In this document: positions 7,531 through 14,984 of the stretch, in pieces
Position numbering within the stretch: position 1 is the stretch's first letter
Layout: each line of letters opens with the position of its first letter
Translations under genes and position numbers: made by a program
Assembly (NCBI RefSeq): GCF_003353175.1
Contig: NZ_QHKS01000048.1
Span: 1 to 35,453, forward strand
From: Paraburkholderia lacunae
GTDB lineage: Bacteria; Pseudomonadota; Gammaproteobacteria; Burkholderiales; Burkholderiaceae
DNA length: 35,453 bases
Direction of reading: 5' to 3'
Notes under the pieces: model-generated
Told to the model about the DNA's origin: nothing
The model's input: only the letters and a program-made list of their open reading frames with translations
Databases searched by the model: none

Positions 7531-8606
7531 GCCGCCACCTCGTGCGAGGCTGTGCCAATCCTGTCCGCCAGTTCGATCAGGTCGGAAAGGATCGCAAACG
7601 CCGTTTCCTCGCGACCGGCACCCGGCCCGCTGATCGTCACGCTGCCGAGCACGTCGGTGTCGAACGTGATCGCATTCGTCACGCCGCTCGCGGCAAGCAG
7701 CGGATGGCCGGTCGGCAGCTTGCGCGGTTCGACGCTCGCGGTCACGGTGCCGTCCGGATGGCGGACAGCGGAACCGATCAGTCGCCAGGACATACGCTCC
7801 GCCGCGGCTGCGCGCACGTCGTGCTCGGTCAGCTCGACGATGCCGCGGCACGTCACGTCGCCACGCTTGAGTCCGGCATTCCACAGTGCGTTGGCCAGAA
7901 TGACGACCTTCAGCTGAACGTCCGAACCGTTGACGTCGGCCGCCGGGTTCGCCTCCGCATAGCCGCGCTGCTGCGCATCCCGGATCGCCGCATCGAAGCT
8001 CGCGCCGGCCTCGACCTCGCCGAGCACGTAGTTCGACGTGCCGTTCAGGATGCCGGCGAAGCCGCTGATGTCGCAGCCGCGCAGCGAGGTCGCGAGCTGC
8101 CGCAGCACCGGTGTGCCGCTCATCACCGTGCCCTCGTACATCACGCACGCACCCGATTGCGCGGCGATCCGCGCCAGTGCCGGCTGCGCGAGCGCGATCG
8201 GCCCCTTGTTGGTCGTGATCACGTGCTTGCCGCATTCGAGCGCGGTACGGCAATGCGACAGCGCGGGCTCACCGGTGTTCGGGTCAGTGAAGGTTGCCTC
8301 TATGACGACATCCACGTGTTCCGACGCGATGGCCTTCAGCACCGCACCGAGGCCGACGTCCGGCGACACCAGCGTGCCGGGATCGCGACGCAGCGCTTCA
8401 GCATCGACGCCTCGCCGAGCGGTTTCGTCGAGGACGTCCAGCGCGATACCGCGAGGATTCGTCGCGATCCCGAGCCGCAGGTCGGCGACCATCGTTACCG
8501 ATACGTCGAGTCCCGCCGCACCGAGCATCGCGCGCTTCTTTTTGAGCAGTTCGACCAGTCCCTGATTGACTCCGCCGAAACCGACCAGTGCCAGTTTGAG
8601 TTCCAT
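7527..8606 (-). CDS. Homoserine dehydrogenase, short catabolic-type form
   Basis: This 359-residue protein has the NAD(P)-binding motif LVGFGGVNQG at its N-terminus, the catalytic TTNKGP, the hallmark GILNGTSNYVL, and EANPAADVNGSDVQLK, holding the acidic residues and Lys of the homoserine site. It stops before any ACT domain, so it lacks the usual threonine feedback module of biosynthetic Burkholderia enzymes. The start MELKLALV at 8606 is nine bases after AGGAG; an ATG three codons earlier abuts the ribosome-binding site and is less likely. It is the first gene of the leftward operon. A catabolic role (homoserine to aspartate semialdehyde) fits the missing regulatory domain and the coupled aldehyde dehydrogenase; related use is known from homoserine utilisation in Rhizobium leguminosarum. 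Confidence 0.88.
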   Translation of the reverse strand: MELKLALVGFGGVNQGLVELLKKKRAMLGAAGLDVSVTMVADLRLGIATNPRGIALDVLDETARRGVDAEALRRDPGTLVSPDVGLGAVLKAIASEHVDVVIEATFTDPNTGEPALSHCRTALECGKHVITTNKGPIALAQPALARIAAQSGACVMYEGTVMSGTPVLRQLATSLRGCDISGFAGILNGTSNYVLGEVEAGASFDAAIRDAQQRGYAEANPAADVNGSDVQLKVVILANALWNAGLKRGDVTCRGIVELTEHDVRAAAAERMSWRLIGSAVRHPDGTVTASVEPRKLPTGHPLLAASGVTNAITFDTDVLGSVTISGPGAGREETAFAILSDLIELADRIGTASHEVAA

Positions 8607-8649
8607 CTTGATCATCTCCTGTTCATTGACTACATGACACAGGTTAGTT

Positions 8650-8675
8650 ATGCGAATTGATTTTCAAATTAGGCG
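8650..8675. promoter_or_regulatory. AT-rich upstream region of the homoserine dehydrogenase operon
   Basis: The stretch around 8655-8670 (AATTGATTTTCAAATT) is AT-rich and partly symmetric, in contrast to the surrounding GC-rich DNA. It lies 50-65 bases upstream of the first gene of the leftward operon. On the minus strand TTGAAA could serve as a -35 box. The location and base composition suit an Lrp-type site and promoter, but no clear -10 box was fixed. Confidence 0.35.
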
Positions 8676-8717
8676 TTTTGCCCGATTCAGGTAGTCATCC
8701 GTTGCGGTTTGTCATGC

Positions 8718-8740
8718 GGGACGGGCGGATCGCCCGTCCC
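8718..8740 (-). terminator. GC-rich hairpin downstream of the second lrp gene
   Basis: GGGACGGGCG (8718-8727) and CGCCCGTCCC (8731-8740) form a perfect 10-bp stem with a 3-base loop. It starts 17 bases after the stop of the upstream lrp gene and before the promoter region of the next operon. It has no T-tract, but position and strength suit transcription termination or RNA 3'-end protection, separating the regulator from the structural operon. Confidence 0.5.
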
Positions 8741-8757
8741 CGCGCGAAGCAAGCACG

Positions 8758-9255
8758 TCAGGTGGCCGGCAGTCCGTCGTCGCCGTCCTTGTCGACCGGC
8801 ACGAACAGCCCGACCTTGACCGCGCTCAGCACGACATTCGTGTTGATCCGGCGGATCATCGGGTTGCTCTGCATGATCCGCGCGGACAGCCGGTCGTACG
8901 CCTCGACGTCGCGCGCGGTGATGATCGCGATCAGATCGACGGAACCGGTCACGTAGTAGATCTGCTGGATTTCGTCATGCGCCTTCGACCACTCGCGGAA
9001 CCTGGCAACCGTCTCGTAGTTTTCGCGCTCTATCTCGATCGCCGCAATGAACGTCATCGGTCTGCCGACCGCCGCGCGATCGACAACGGCGATTTCCGAG
9101 GAAATGATCTTTTCGGTGCGCATGCGCTTCAGCCGCTTTTGCACGGCCGACGTGGACAGACCGATCCGTTCGGCGATGGTATCCGCAGTCGCGGTGCAAT
9201 CGCGCTGGACGATATTCAGGATCTTGCGGTCGAAGGAGTCGAGTGCGTCGGTCAT
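8758..9255 (-). CDS. Lrp/AsnC family transcriptional regulator (operon-proximal)
   Basis: This is a 165-residue Lrp/AsnC regulator. Residues about 5-65 hold the AsnC helix-turn-helix (FDRKILNIVQRDCTATADTI, then AERIGLSTSAVQKRLKRMRT). The rest is the RAM domain with YYVTGSVDLIAIITARDVEAY. The start MTDALDSFD at 9255 is where family similarity begins; the frame stays open 66 codons further upstream with no similarity. It stands directly upstream of the homoserine dehydrogenase operon on the same strand and 31 bases after the orphan gene, so it is the likely local activator or repressor of that operon. Its sequence differs clearly from the Lrp protein at the far end of the operon, so the two are not recent duplicates. 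Confidence 0.92.
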   Translation of the reverse strand: MTDALDSFDRKILNIVQRDCTATADTIAERIGLSTSAVQKRLKRMRTEKIISSEIAVVDRAAVGRPMTFIAAIEIERENYETVARFREWSKAHDEIQQIYYVTGSVDLIAIITARDVEAYDRLSARIMQSNPMIRRINTNVVLSAVKVGLFVPVDKDGDDGLPAT

Positions 9256-9286
9256 GGCGTGATCTGCCGGAGAACGGGTGCTTGCG

Positions 9287-9967
9287 TCAAAGATAGAAAG
9301 GGCGGGCCGATCTGAGCCCGACCAGATGCCGGACACGGTCGAACGCGGTGACGAGCGTTTCGCGCCACTGCGCCACCGGCCCGCAGATACAAACGGGCGC
9401 AAAATGGATCGTATCCACCCCCGCAGGAATACGGAACGGACGCTCGATGCCATCGTCCGATTCGGTCACGAGTGCAGTGCCGTCGACTTCGGTCAGGCTC
9501 ATCAACAAATGGGCGGTGGCAGTCGCCTCAAACAGGTCGCGCAGGGGCGAATCGTTCGCGGACAACTGCTCGAGCAACGGCAGTTCGTATGCGCCGGGCC
9601 ACCAGGTATCGTGCTCATCGAGCCAGGGACCGACGCCCGGCATGCCTACCATCTCGAGGATCCAGTCCGCGCCGAGATGCGCATACGCACGACACCGGCC
9701 GGCCCCATCGGTCGAAGAGCGCACGAGCGAGCCAACGTCGCTCGGGGCAGCGTCCGTCAATACGACGTTCGCGGGTTTCAACCGGCCGAGCATTTCAACC
9801 GTGCTTGCCATCGACCGGTGCCCTTCGCGGAACCTCTGTGCGTGGTCCGGGACGATCCTGCACACCCACTTGGGACCGTCCTGCAAGGCGGCGGGGACGT
9901 CGCCGGACCGGACTTGGGCGGTTCGCCTGCGGGCGTGTTCAACGATGACGATTGGCGTGTCCGGCAT
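9287..9967 (-). CDS. Unrecognised conserved-looking protein, 226 residues
   Basis: I do not recognise this protein. It begins MPDTPIVIVEHARRRTAQVR and ends RHLVGLRSARPFYL. The start at 9967 has a GAGAGAG ribosome-binding site at suitable distance; the frame is open 16 codons further upstream without support. No signal peptide or transmembrane segment is apparent; it appears soluble and is mildly acidic. Visible marks are a Trp/Asp-rich centre (GPWLDEHDTWWPGAYELPLLEQL) and a Cys-Ile-Cys motif near the C-terminus (FAPVCICGPVAQW). It is 31 bases before the second lrp gene, likely co-transcribed with it, and so may act in the same amino-acid pathway. GC-skewed third positions and a good ribosome-binding site support a real gene. 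Confidence 0.7.
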   Translation of the reverse strand: MPDTPIVIVEHARRRTAQVRSGDVPAALQDGPKWVCRIVPDHAQRFREGHRSMASTVEMLGRLKPANVVLTDAAPSDVGSLVRSSTDGAGRCRAYAHLGADWILEMVGMPGVGPWLDEHDTWWPGAYELPLLEQLSANDSPLRDLFEATATAHLLMSLTEVDGTALVTESDDGIERPFRIPAGVDTIHFAPVCICGPVAQWRETLVTAFDRVRHLVGLRSARPFYL

Positions 9968-10499
9968 ACAACTCTCTCGTGCTTGAGGGGCCGCGTCGTA
10001 GGGATGCTGGCGCACTTCGTGGATTGGCTGAGATGTTCGGGGCTGAGAAAATAATATCGCGGGGATGCGACCGAAAAAATCTCAACAGCAGCAATTTTCG
10101 ACGCAAAGCGTCGAAAAACGCAGAAGACTGGACGTTTGGCATCCAACCAGGGGCTCGGTAGGTCCGGGAACGGGTGCGGGCGGGAAGATGACAACATCCG
10201 GATGCGGGCCAACACGCTCGGCGGGCGCCCGATGGCGCGAGGCGAATCTGCTATCGGCCACGGGTGGCTCACACCACGAAGCCACCCCACCGAGCATGGT
10301 GACTGCTTGAGCATCGGATCACGGAGAAAGCCCGCGATCATGAAGGAGACGGGCCCGGCGTCAGTCGCCGATATCGGCTCACGCCGGCTGCCACGCTCAG
10401 GTATCCGATGAACGGGGCCTAATGGTAGGCGACCGAACGAACACGCGCATCGGCGATGAATTGATGCCTTATTCCATTGATTTACATCGATACGCTGAG
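9968..10499. other. Intergenic region, no recognised gene
   Basis: This 530-base spacer lies between the orphan gene and the SMR exporter gene, both on the minus strand. Short open frames on both strands show no family-like sequence. The only structure I see is the palindrome at 10095-10117 and an AT-rich patch near 10040-10055 that could hold the promoter of the orphan-lrp pair. Confidence 0.6.
10095..10117. promoter_or_regulatory. Perfect 10-bp palindrome with 3-base centre
   Basis: TTTTCGACGC (10095-10104) and GCGTCGAAAA (10108-10117) are perfect inverted repeats around AAA. The site lies about 130 bases upstream of the orphan gene on the minus strand. It could be an operator for the orphan-lrp transcript or a hairpin. 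There is no coding sequence over it that explains the symmetry. Confidence 0.4.
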
Positions 10500-10844
10500 C
10501 TACACGCCTTCCTGCAGTTGCAGACCCACGATGCCCACGACTACGAGAGCAATGCAGATCAGCCGCCCGACGAAGGCGGGCTCATGGAACCAGACGATAC
10601 CGACCAACGCCGTTCCCGCTGCCCCAATGCCTGCCCATACGGCGTAAGCGTCTCCTAGCGGGAGGACGGTCAATGTGAGACTCATTAGCCACACGCTCAG
10701 TACGGCCGCCACGATCGATACCCCGCCAGGCAGTACTTTTGTATAGCACTCAGACAGCTTCATCGTCACGGAGAAGACGACTTCCAGCAAGCCGGAAACT
10801 ACAACGATCGACCAGGCAGCAAGCGGACTGGAGACGACAAACAT
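10500..10844 (-). CDS. SMR family exporter, Gdx/SugE-like
   Basis: This is a 114-residue four-helix inner-membrane protein of the small multidrug resistance family. The essential glutamate of helix 1 is Glu21 in VSGLLEVVFSV, and the helix-3 signature LPLGDAYAVWAGIGAAGTAL matches the Gdx/SugE branch better than the EmrE branch. Such proteins work as antiparallel dimers that exchange protons for small cations; Gdx members export guanidinium. The start at 10844 is preceded by AAGGCGGGG. It is isolated between two catabolic operons. I looked for a guanidine riboswitch upstream and saw none. Substrate is therefore open (guanidinium or a quaternary cation). Confidence 0.87.
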   Translation of the reverse strand: MFVVSSPLAAWSIVVVSGLLEVVFSVTMKLSECYTKVLPGGVSIVAAVLSVWLMSLTLTVLPLGDAYAVWAGIGAAGTALVGIVWFHEPAFVGRLICIALVVVGIVGLQLQEGV

Positions 10845-11062
10845 GGGCCCCGCCTTCAGGTTGGATGTGGTCGACAGAGGGTATCAAAGTATTTCCTCTC
10901 ACGGACATCGGAATCGAAGAAAGCGGCTGACTGGCCAGTCGCGGATGTTATTTTTCACTTGACGCCGGACCCGCCAAGAGGCCTCAACTCAAATGCCAAT
11001 GCCATGTACGACCGGGATTCCGGAGTGACAACGTCAATTTTCTCTACGCCAGTGCCTGTTCT

Positions 11063-12766
11063 TCATGTCGACAATACTCCGCCACTAATTGTCTCCGCCG
11101 ACCTGCCTTCCCGCTTTCGATCTGCACGAATCATCTCGCTAGCGCGCTCTGCGATCATCAGCGTCGGCGAATTAGTATTGCCGGACGTGATCGTTGGCAT
11201 GACCGACGCATCGACGACTCGCAAGCCGCTCACGCCGCGCACGCGAAGCCGGGAATCGACGACCGAGCCCGGATCGTCCGCCCTTCCCATCCGGCAGGTT
11301 CCAACCGGATGAAAGATGGTTGTTCCGACGTTGCCGGCCGCATACTGCAACTCCTCCTCGGTCTGGAACTGAATGCCGGGCAATATTTCCTGCGGGCGAA
11401 ACCGCTCGAGCGCGGGTGCCGCAACAATGCGCCGGGTCAACCGCAGCGCGTTGGCCGCGACGTGGCGGTCTTCCTCCGTCGACAGATAGTTGGGTGCAAT
11501 ACTCGGTGCCATCAGCGGATCATTCGACGTGATGTGCACGCTACCTCGCGACGACGGACGCAATTGACAAACGGACGCCGTAAACGCGTCGAACGGATGC
11601 AGCGGTTCGCCGAACCGTTCGAGCGACAGCGGCTGTACATGGTACTGGACGTCGGGGCGCGTCAGCGTCCTATCGTTCGGGTCCGACTTTGCAAACACAC
11701 CGAGCTGCGACGGCGCCATAGCCATCGGCCCGCTTCTGAACAGTCCGTATTCGAGGCCGATCATCAGCTTGCCCCACCAGTGAGCACTGAGCGTGTTCAA
11801 GGTCCGCACACCTTCTACCTTGAATGCCATGCGCAATTGCAGATGATCCTGCAGATTCTCGCCGACGCCGCGCAGATCTTCCACCACCTCGATTCCAAGC
11901 TTCGCCAGACGATCGGCATTTCCGATTCCCGACAATTCCAGCAACTGCGGAGAATTGACCGCGCCGGCACACAGGATCACTTCACGCTTTGCCTTGGCAA
12001 TGCGCGGTCCGTCGCCGAGACGAAACTCGATTCCGGCGCAGCGCTTGTTCTCGAACAGGAGTCGTCGGGTCTGTGCGTTCGTCAGAATCGTCAGGTTCCC
12101 CCGCTTCGCTACGGGTCGTAGATAGCCTTTCGACGCATTCCAGCGAATGCCGTGCTTCTGATTGACGTCGAAATATCCGACGCCGGTGTTGTCGCCGCGA
12201 TTGAAATCGTCCGTTGCGGGTATGCCGGTCTGCTCAGCGGCTTGCGCGAACGTTTCGAGAATGTCCCATTTCAGCCTCTGCTTTTCTACCCGCCACGGGC
12301 CGCCGGCGCCATGAGCATCGCTTGCACCGCCGTGATAGTCCTCGCTCTTCTTGAACGTTTCGAGCACCGAGTCCCATTGCCAGGACGAGTCGCCCGTCAT
12401 TCGCGCCCATCCGTCGTAATCCTCTCGCTGACCGCGCATGTAGATCATGCCGTTGATCGACGAGCATCCACCCAGAACCCGGCCTCTCGGATAGGACAGC
12501 GCCCTGCCGTTCAATCCGGCCTCGTCACGGGTCTTGTAACGCCAGTCGGTCCGTGCGTTTCCGATGCAATAGAGATACCCCACCGGAATGTGAATCCAGT
12601 GGTAGTTATCCTTCCCACCCGCCTCGATCAGCAGCACGGATACGTCTTCGTCCTCGCTCAAGCGATTCGCGACCGCGCAGCCAGCCGTACCCGCTCCGAC
12701 CACGATATAGTCGAACTCGCCAACCGATTGCGTCGCGCGGGCTTCATTGACCTCTCCTGCCGACAT
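11063..12766 (-). CDS. GMC family FAD oxidoreductase (choline dehydrogenase-like)
   Basis: This 567-residue protein is a complete GMC oxidoreductase. The FAD-binding motif DYIVVGAGTAGCAVANRLSE is near residue 20, followed by YPRGRVLGGCSSINGMIYMRG (GMC signature 1), GAVNSPQLLELSGIG (signature 2), and the active-site FHPVGTCRMG and SGNTNSPTLMIAERASEMI near the end. The start MSAGEVNE at 12766 has AGGAGG seven bases upstream. It is last in the operon that begins with dddD, 94 bases after the second permease gene. GMC enzymes oxidise alcohols with FAD; a GMC-type 3-hydroxypropionate dehydrogenase is known from Pseudomonas denitrificans. Next to DddD, which releases a 3-hydroxypropionate unit, oxidation to malonate semialdehyde is a plausible job; choline dehydrogenase activity is the alternative. 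Confidence 0.9.
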   Translation of the reverse strand: MSAGEVNEARATQSVGEFDYIVVGAGTAGCAVANRLSEDEDVSVLLIEAGGKDNYHWIHIPVGYLYCIGNARTDWRYKTRDEAGLNGRALSYPRGRVLGGCSSINGMIYMRGQREDYDGWARMTGDSSWQWDSVLETFKKSEDYHGGASDAHGAGGPWRVEKQRLKWDILETFAQAAEQTGIPATDDFNRGDNTGVGYFDVNQKHGIRWNASKGYLRPVAKRGNLTILTNAQTRRLLFENKRCAGIEFRLGDGPRIAKAKREVILCAGAVNSPQLLELSGIGNADRLAKLGIEVVEDLRGVGENLQDHLQLRMAFKVEGVRTLNTLSAHWWGKLMIGLEYGLFRSGPMAMAPSQLGVFAKSDPNDRTLTRPDVQYHVQPLSLERFGEPLHPFDAFTASVCQLRPSSRGSVHITSNDPLMAPSIAPNYLSTEEDRHVAANALRLTRRIVAAPALERFRPQEILPGIQFQTEEELQYAAGNVGTTIFHPVGTCRMGRADDPGSVVDSRLRVRGVSGLRVVDASVMPTITSGNTNSPTLMIAERASEMIRADRKREGRSAETISGGVLST

Positions 12767-12860
12767 CTTGCCTCCTGGATTATTTGCATAACACCTGCGC
12801 GTCGTTCCGGACACTTGCCGCCACCAGAGCAAATCCGATCATCTACCGGCACAGGCAACG

Positions 12861-13700
12861 TCAGGTCAACACCTGCCGCGCGACGGATCGGGAACGCAAC
12901 CATTCCATGGTGATCAGCAGCAGACTTGAGAAGACGATGAAAATGGACGCGAGCGCAGCGACCGTGGGCGTGATGTTTTCGCGAATCCCGATGAACATCT
13001 GAAGCGGAAGCGTTCCCTGCGTCGGACCGGCGATGAACATCGTAATCACGACGTCGTCCAGCGACGTAGCGAACGCAAACAGCGCGCCGGAAATCACCCC
13101 TGGCGCAATGATCGGCAACGTAACGGCAAAAAATGTTCGTACCGGCGATGCCCCCAGGCTCAGGCTGGCTCGCACATAGTTCTGGTTGAAGCCGGCAAGC
13201 GTCGCATTGACCGTGACCACGACGAACGGCGCGGCGATCACCGTATGCCCGAATATCAGTCCGGTATACGTTCCGGCCAGTCCCCATCGTGCAAACAGCA
13301 GGTACATCCCGACGCCGGTGACGATGACCGGGACGATCATCGGCGAGATCAGGATGGCGACCAGCAAACCCTTGCCCCTGAACGACGCCTTGTTCAATCC
13401 CAATGCCGCCAGCGTTCCGAGGACGGTCGCAACGATCGTCGCGATCGGCGTCACGATGAAGCTGTTTGCGCCGGCGCGCGCCCAGTCCGTGGACGTGAAC
13501 AGATTGTGATACCACCTGAACGAGAATCCGTGTATCGGATAGACGAGAAATGAGTTCTCGTTGAACGAAAGCGGAATGATCGCCAGGATCGGCAAAATCA
13601 AAAACAGTAGCACCACGACGTTTGCCGATCGCAGTGCGTAATGCCATACGATTTCCGGCGTCGACATGTAGGGCGCGAAACGCGGCACGTGAGTTTTCAT
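12861..13700 (-). CDS. ABC transporter permease, PotC-type
   Basis: This 279-residue permease is of the spermidine/putrescine PotC type, with six predicted transmembrane segments and the coupling motif RASLSLGASPVRTFFAVTLPIIAPG. It starts MKTHVPRFAPYM at 13700, only four bases after the stop of the PotB-like gene. With the PotB-like partner it forms the channel of an importer whose neighbours (dddD on one side, a GMC oxidoreductase on the other) suggest DMSP or a betaine-like cation as the substrate rather than a polyamine. The family is clear; substrate is inference. Confidence 0.92.
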   Translation of the reverse strand: MKTHVPRFAPYMSTPEIVWHYALRSANVVVLLFLILPILAIIPLSFNENSFLVYPIHGFSFRWYHNLFTSTDWARAGANSFIVTPIATIVATVLGTLAALGLNKASFRGKGLLVAILISPMIVPVIVTGVGMYLLFARWGLAGTYTGLIFGHTVIAAPFVVVTVNATLAGFNQNYVRASLSLGASPVRTFFAVTLPIIAPGVISGALFAFATSLDDVVITMFIAGPTQGTLPLQMFIGIRENITPTVAALASIFIVFSSLLLITMEWLRSRSVARQVLT

Positions 13701-13704
13701 GATG

Positions 13705-14967
13705 CTAAGCCACCTTGATTTCCGAACCGACGATCCTTCGATAGAGTGCGAAGAGCACCAGCGTCACCAGGAGAAGGACCGCACCGAGCGCGCAGGCCAT
13801 CCCCCAATTCAGGGCCACGTTGGTGAAATACGCGATGTAGTAACTGACCATCTGGTCGCCGGCGCCACCGAGCAGCGCCGGGGTGATGTAGTAGCCCAGC
13901 GAGGTAATGAATACCAGCAACCCGCCCGCACCGACACCGGGAAGCGTCTGCGGCACGTAGACTTTCCAGAATGCCCCGAAAGGATGACTGCCGAGAGAAA
14001 TGGCCGCTTTCGTGTAACTCGAAGGAATCGACTTCATCACGCTGTAGAGCGGCAGGATCATGAATGGCAGCAAGATGTGCGTCATCGCGATCAACACCCC
14101 CGTCCGGTTGAACAGGAGCGACAGGGGCGTCGAAATCACCTGCAGCGCCATTAACGCCTTGTTGACGAGGCCCGCCCCCTGGAGAATGACGATCCACGCC
14201 GAGATCCGCACGAGAATCGACGTCCAGAACGGCAGAAGCACCAGGATCATGACGAGATTCGCCTTTCGAGCTGGCAGAATCGAGATCCAGTAAGCGAGCG
14301 GATAACCCAGCACCAGCGCCGCAAGCGTCACAAGCCCGCTGATCACGAAGGTCCGCATGAACACCGCGCGGTATGCGGACGCGCCGTTCTCGACCGGCAC
14401 GATGCGGCCGTCCGAGTCCTCACGATAGTCGATCGTGGCAAGGAGATACTGGCTCGTGTAACGGGACGATACGCTGGCGATCGCCTGCCAGTAGCTCGTA
14501 TCGGCCCAGCGTGGGTCGACTTCGATCAGGCGCTTTTGCATATCCTGCGCAGATATCGCCGCATCGTCATCGGTGAAAGGAAGCGCACTGGTCGTCTTGT
14601 AAAACAACGACCGGAACCCATCCTTCAGGCCGTTCAGCCGACCGGCCGCGGTACCGGTATCGTTGTCTCCACCGTTGCTCTCCACGTCGAGCACCAGTGC
14701 ACGGTAAGCCTCGGCAGGAACGGGTGACTTGCCATCCCAGTGGCGCAATGCCGAGGTCGTCTTCGGCAATGCATCGACCACCTCGGGACTTTGGACCGAT
14801 CGAGAAATCATCGATGCGACCGGCATCACGAACACAAGCAGGATGAACAGAACGAGGGGCGCCACCAGTCCTAACGCCACTACCTCCTTTCGAAACTGAA
14901 CGGCTCGCAGCGACCGCTTGAGCTGGCGTGTATCCCAGCGCTGTTGCCGAGAAGTTATGGTGCTCAT
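13705..14967 (-). CDS. ABC transporter permease, PotB-type with large periplasmic insert
   Basis: This is a 420-residue permease; ordinary PotB proteins have about 275-310 residues. The first membrane segment is at about 31-54, and the next begins only near residue 205. In between is a roughly 150-residue hydrophilic stretch (PEVVDALPKT to VENGASAYRA) expected in the periplasm. The remaining segments and the coupling loop KAAISLGSHPFGAFWKVYVP are normal. The start MSTITSRQQR at 14967 has GGGGGAAGAAG before it; the frame extends upstream through the binding-protein gene in shadow. The gene is 17 bases after the binding-protein gene. The extra domain may help dock the binding protein or contact ligand. 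Confidence 0.9.
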   Translation of the reverse strand: MSTITSRQQRWDTRQLKRSLRAVQFRKEVVALGLVAPLVLFILLVFVMPVASMISRSVQSPEVVDALPKTTSALRHWDGKSPVPAEAYRALVLDVESNGGDNDTGTAAGRLNGLKDGFRSLFYKTTSALPFTDDDAAISAQDMQKRLIEVDPRWADTSYWQAIASVSSRYTSQYLLATIDYREDSDGRIVPVENGASAYRAVFMRTFVISGLVTLAALVLGYPLAYWISILPARKANLVMILVLLPFWTSILVRISAWIVILQGAGLVNKALMALQVISTPLSLLFNRTGVLIAMTHILLPFMILPLYSVMKSIPSSYTKAAISLGSHPFGAFWKVYVPQTLPGVGAGGLLVFITSLGYYITPALLGGAGDQMVSYYIAYFTNVALNWGMACALGAVLLLVTLVLFALYRRIVGSEIKVA

Positions 14968-14984
14968 GCTTCTTCCCCCGGTCG

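Noticed and set aside
5986..7917. Long plus-strand open frame (about 640 codons) opposite the aldehyde dehydrogenase gene
   Set aside because: It is antisense to clear family-matching genes, has Arg/His/Asp-rich composition typical of shadow frames in GC-rich DNA, and shows no domains.
8758..9453. Upstream extension of the second lrp gene by 66 codons
   Set aside because: The extension reads into the neighbouring gene's DNA, is Arg/Ser-rich and has no similarity to Lrp proteins; the start at 9255 fits the family.
10136..10411. Short plus-strand frames in the 530-base spacer
   Set aside because: Composition and lack of ribosome-binding sites do not support coding; they are not like any known protein.
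10845..10960. Possible guanidine riboswitch upstream of the Gdx-like gene
   Set aside because: I looked for guanidine-I, -II and -III landmarks on the minus strand and saw none that fit.
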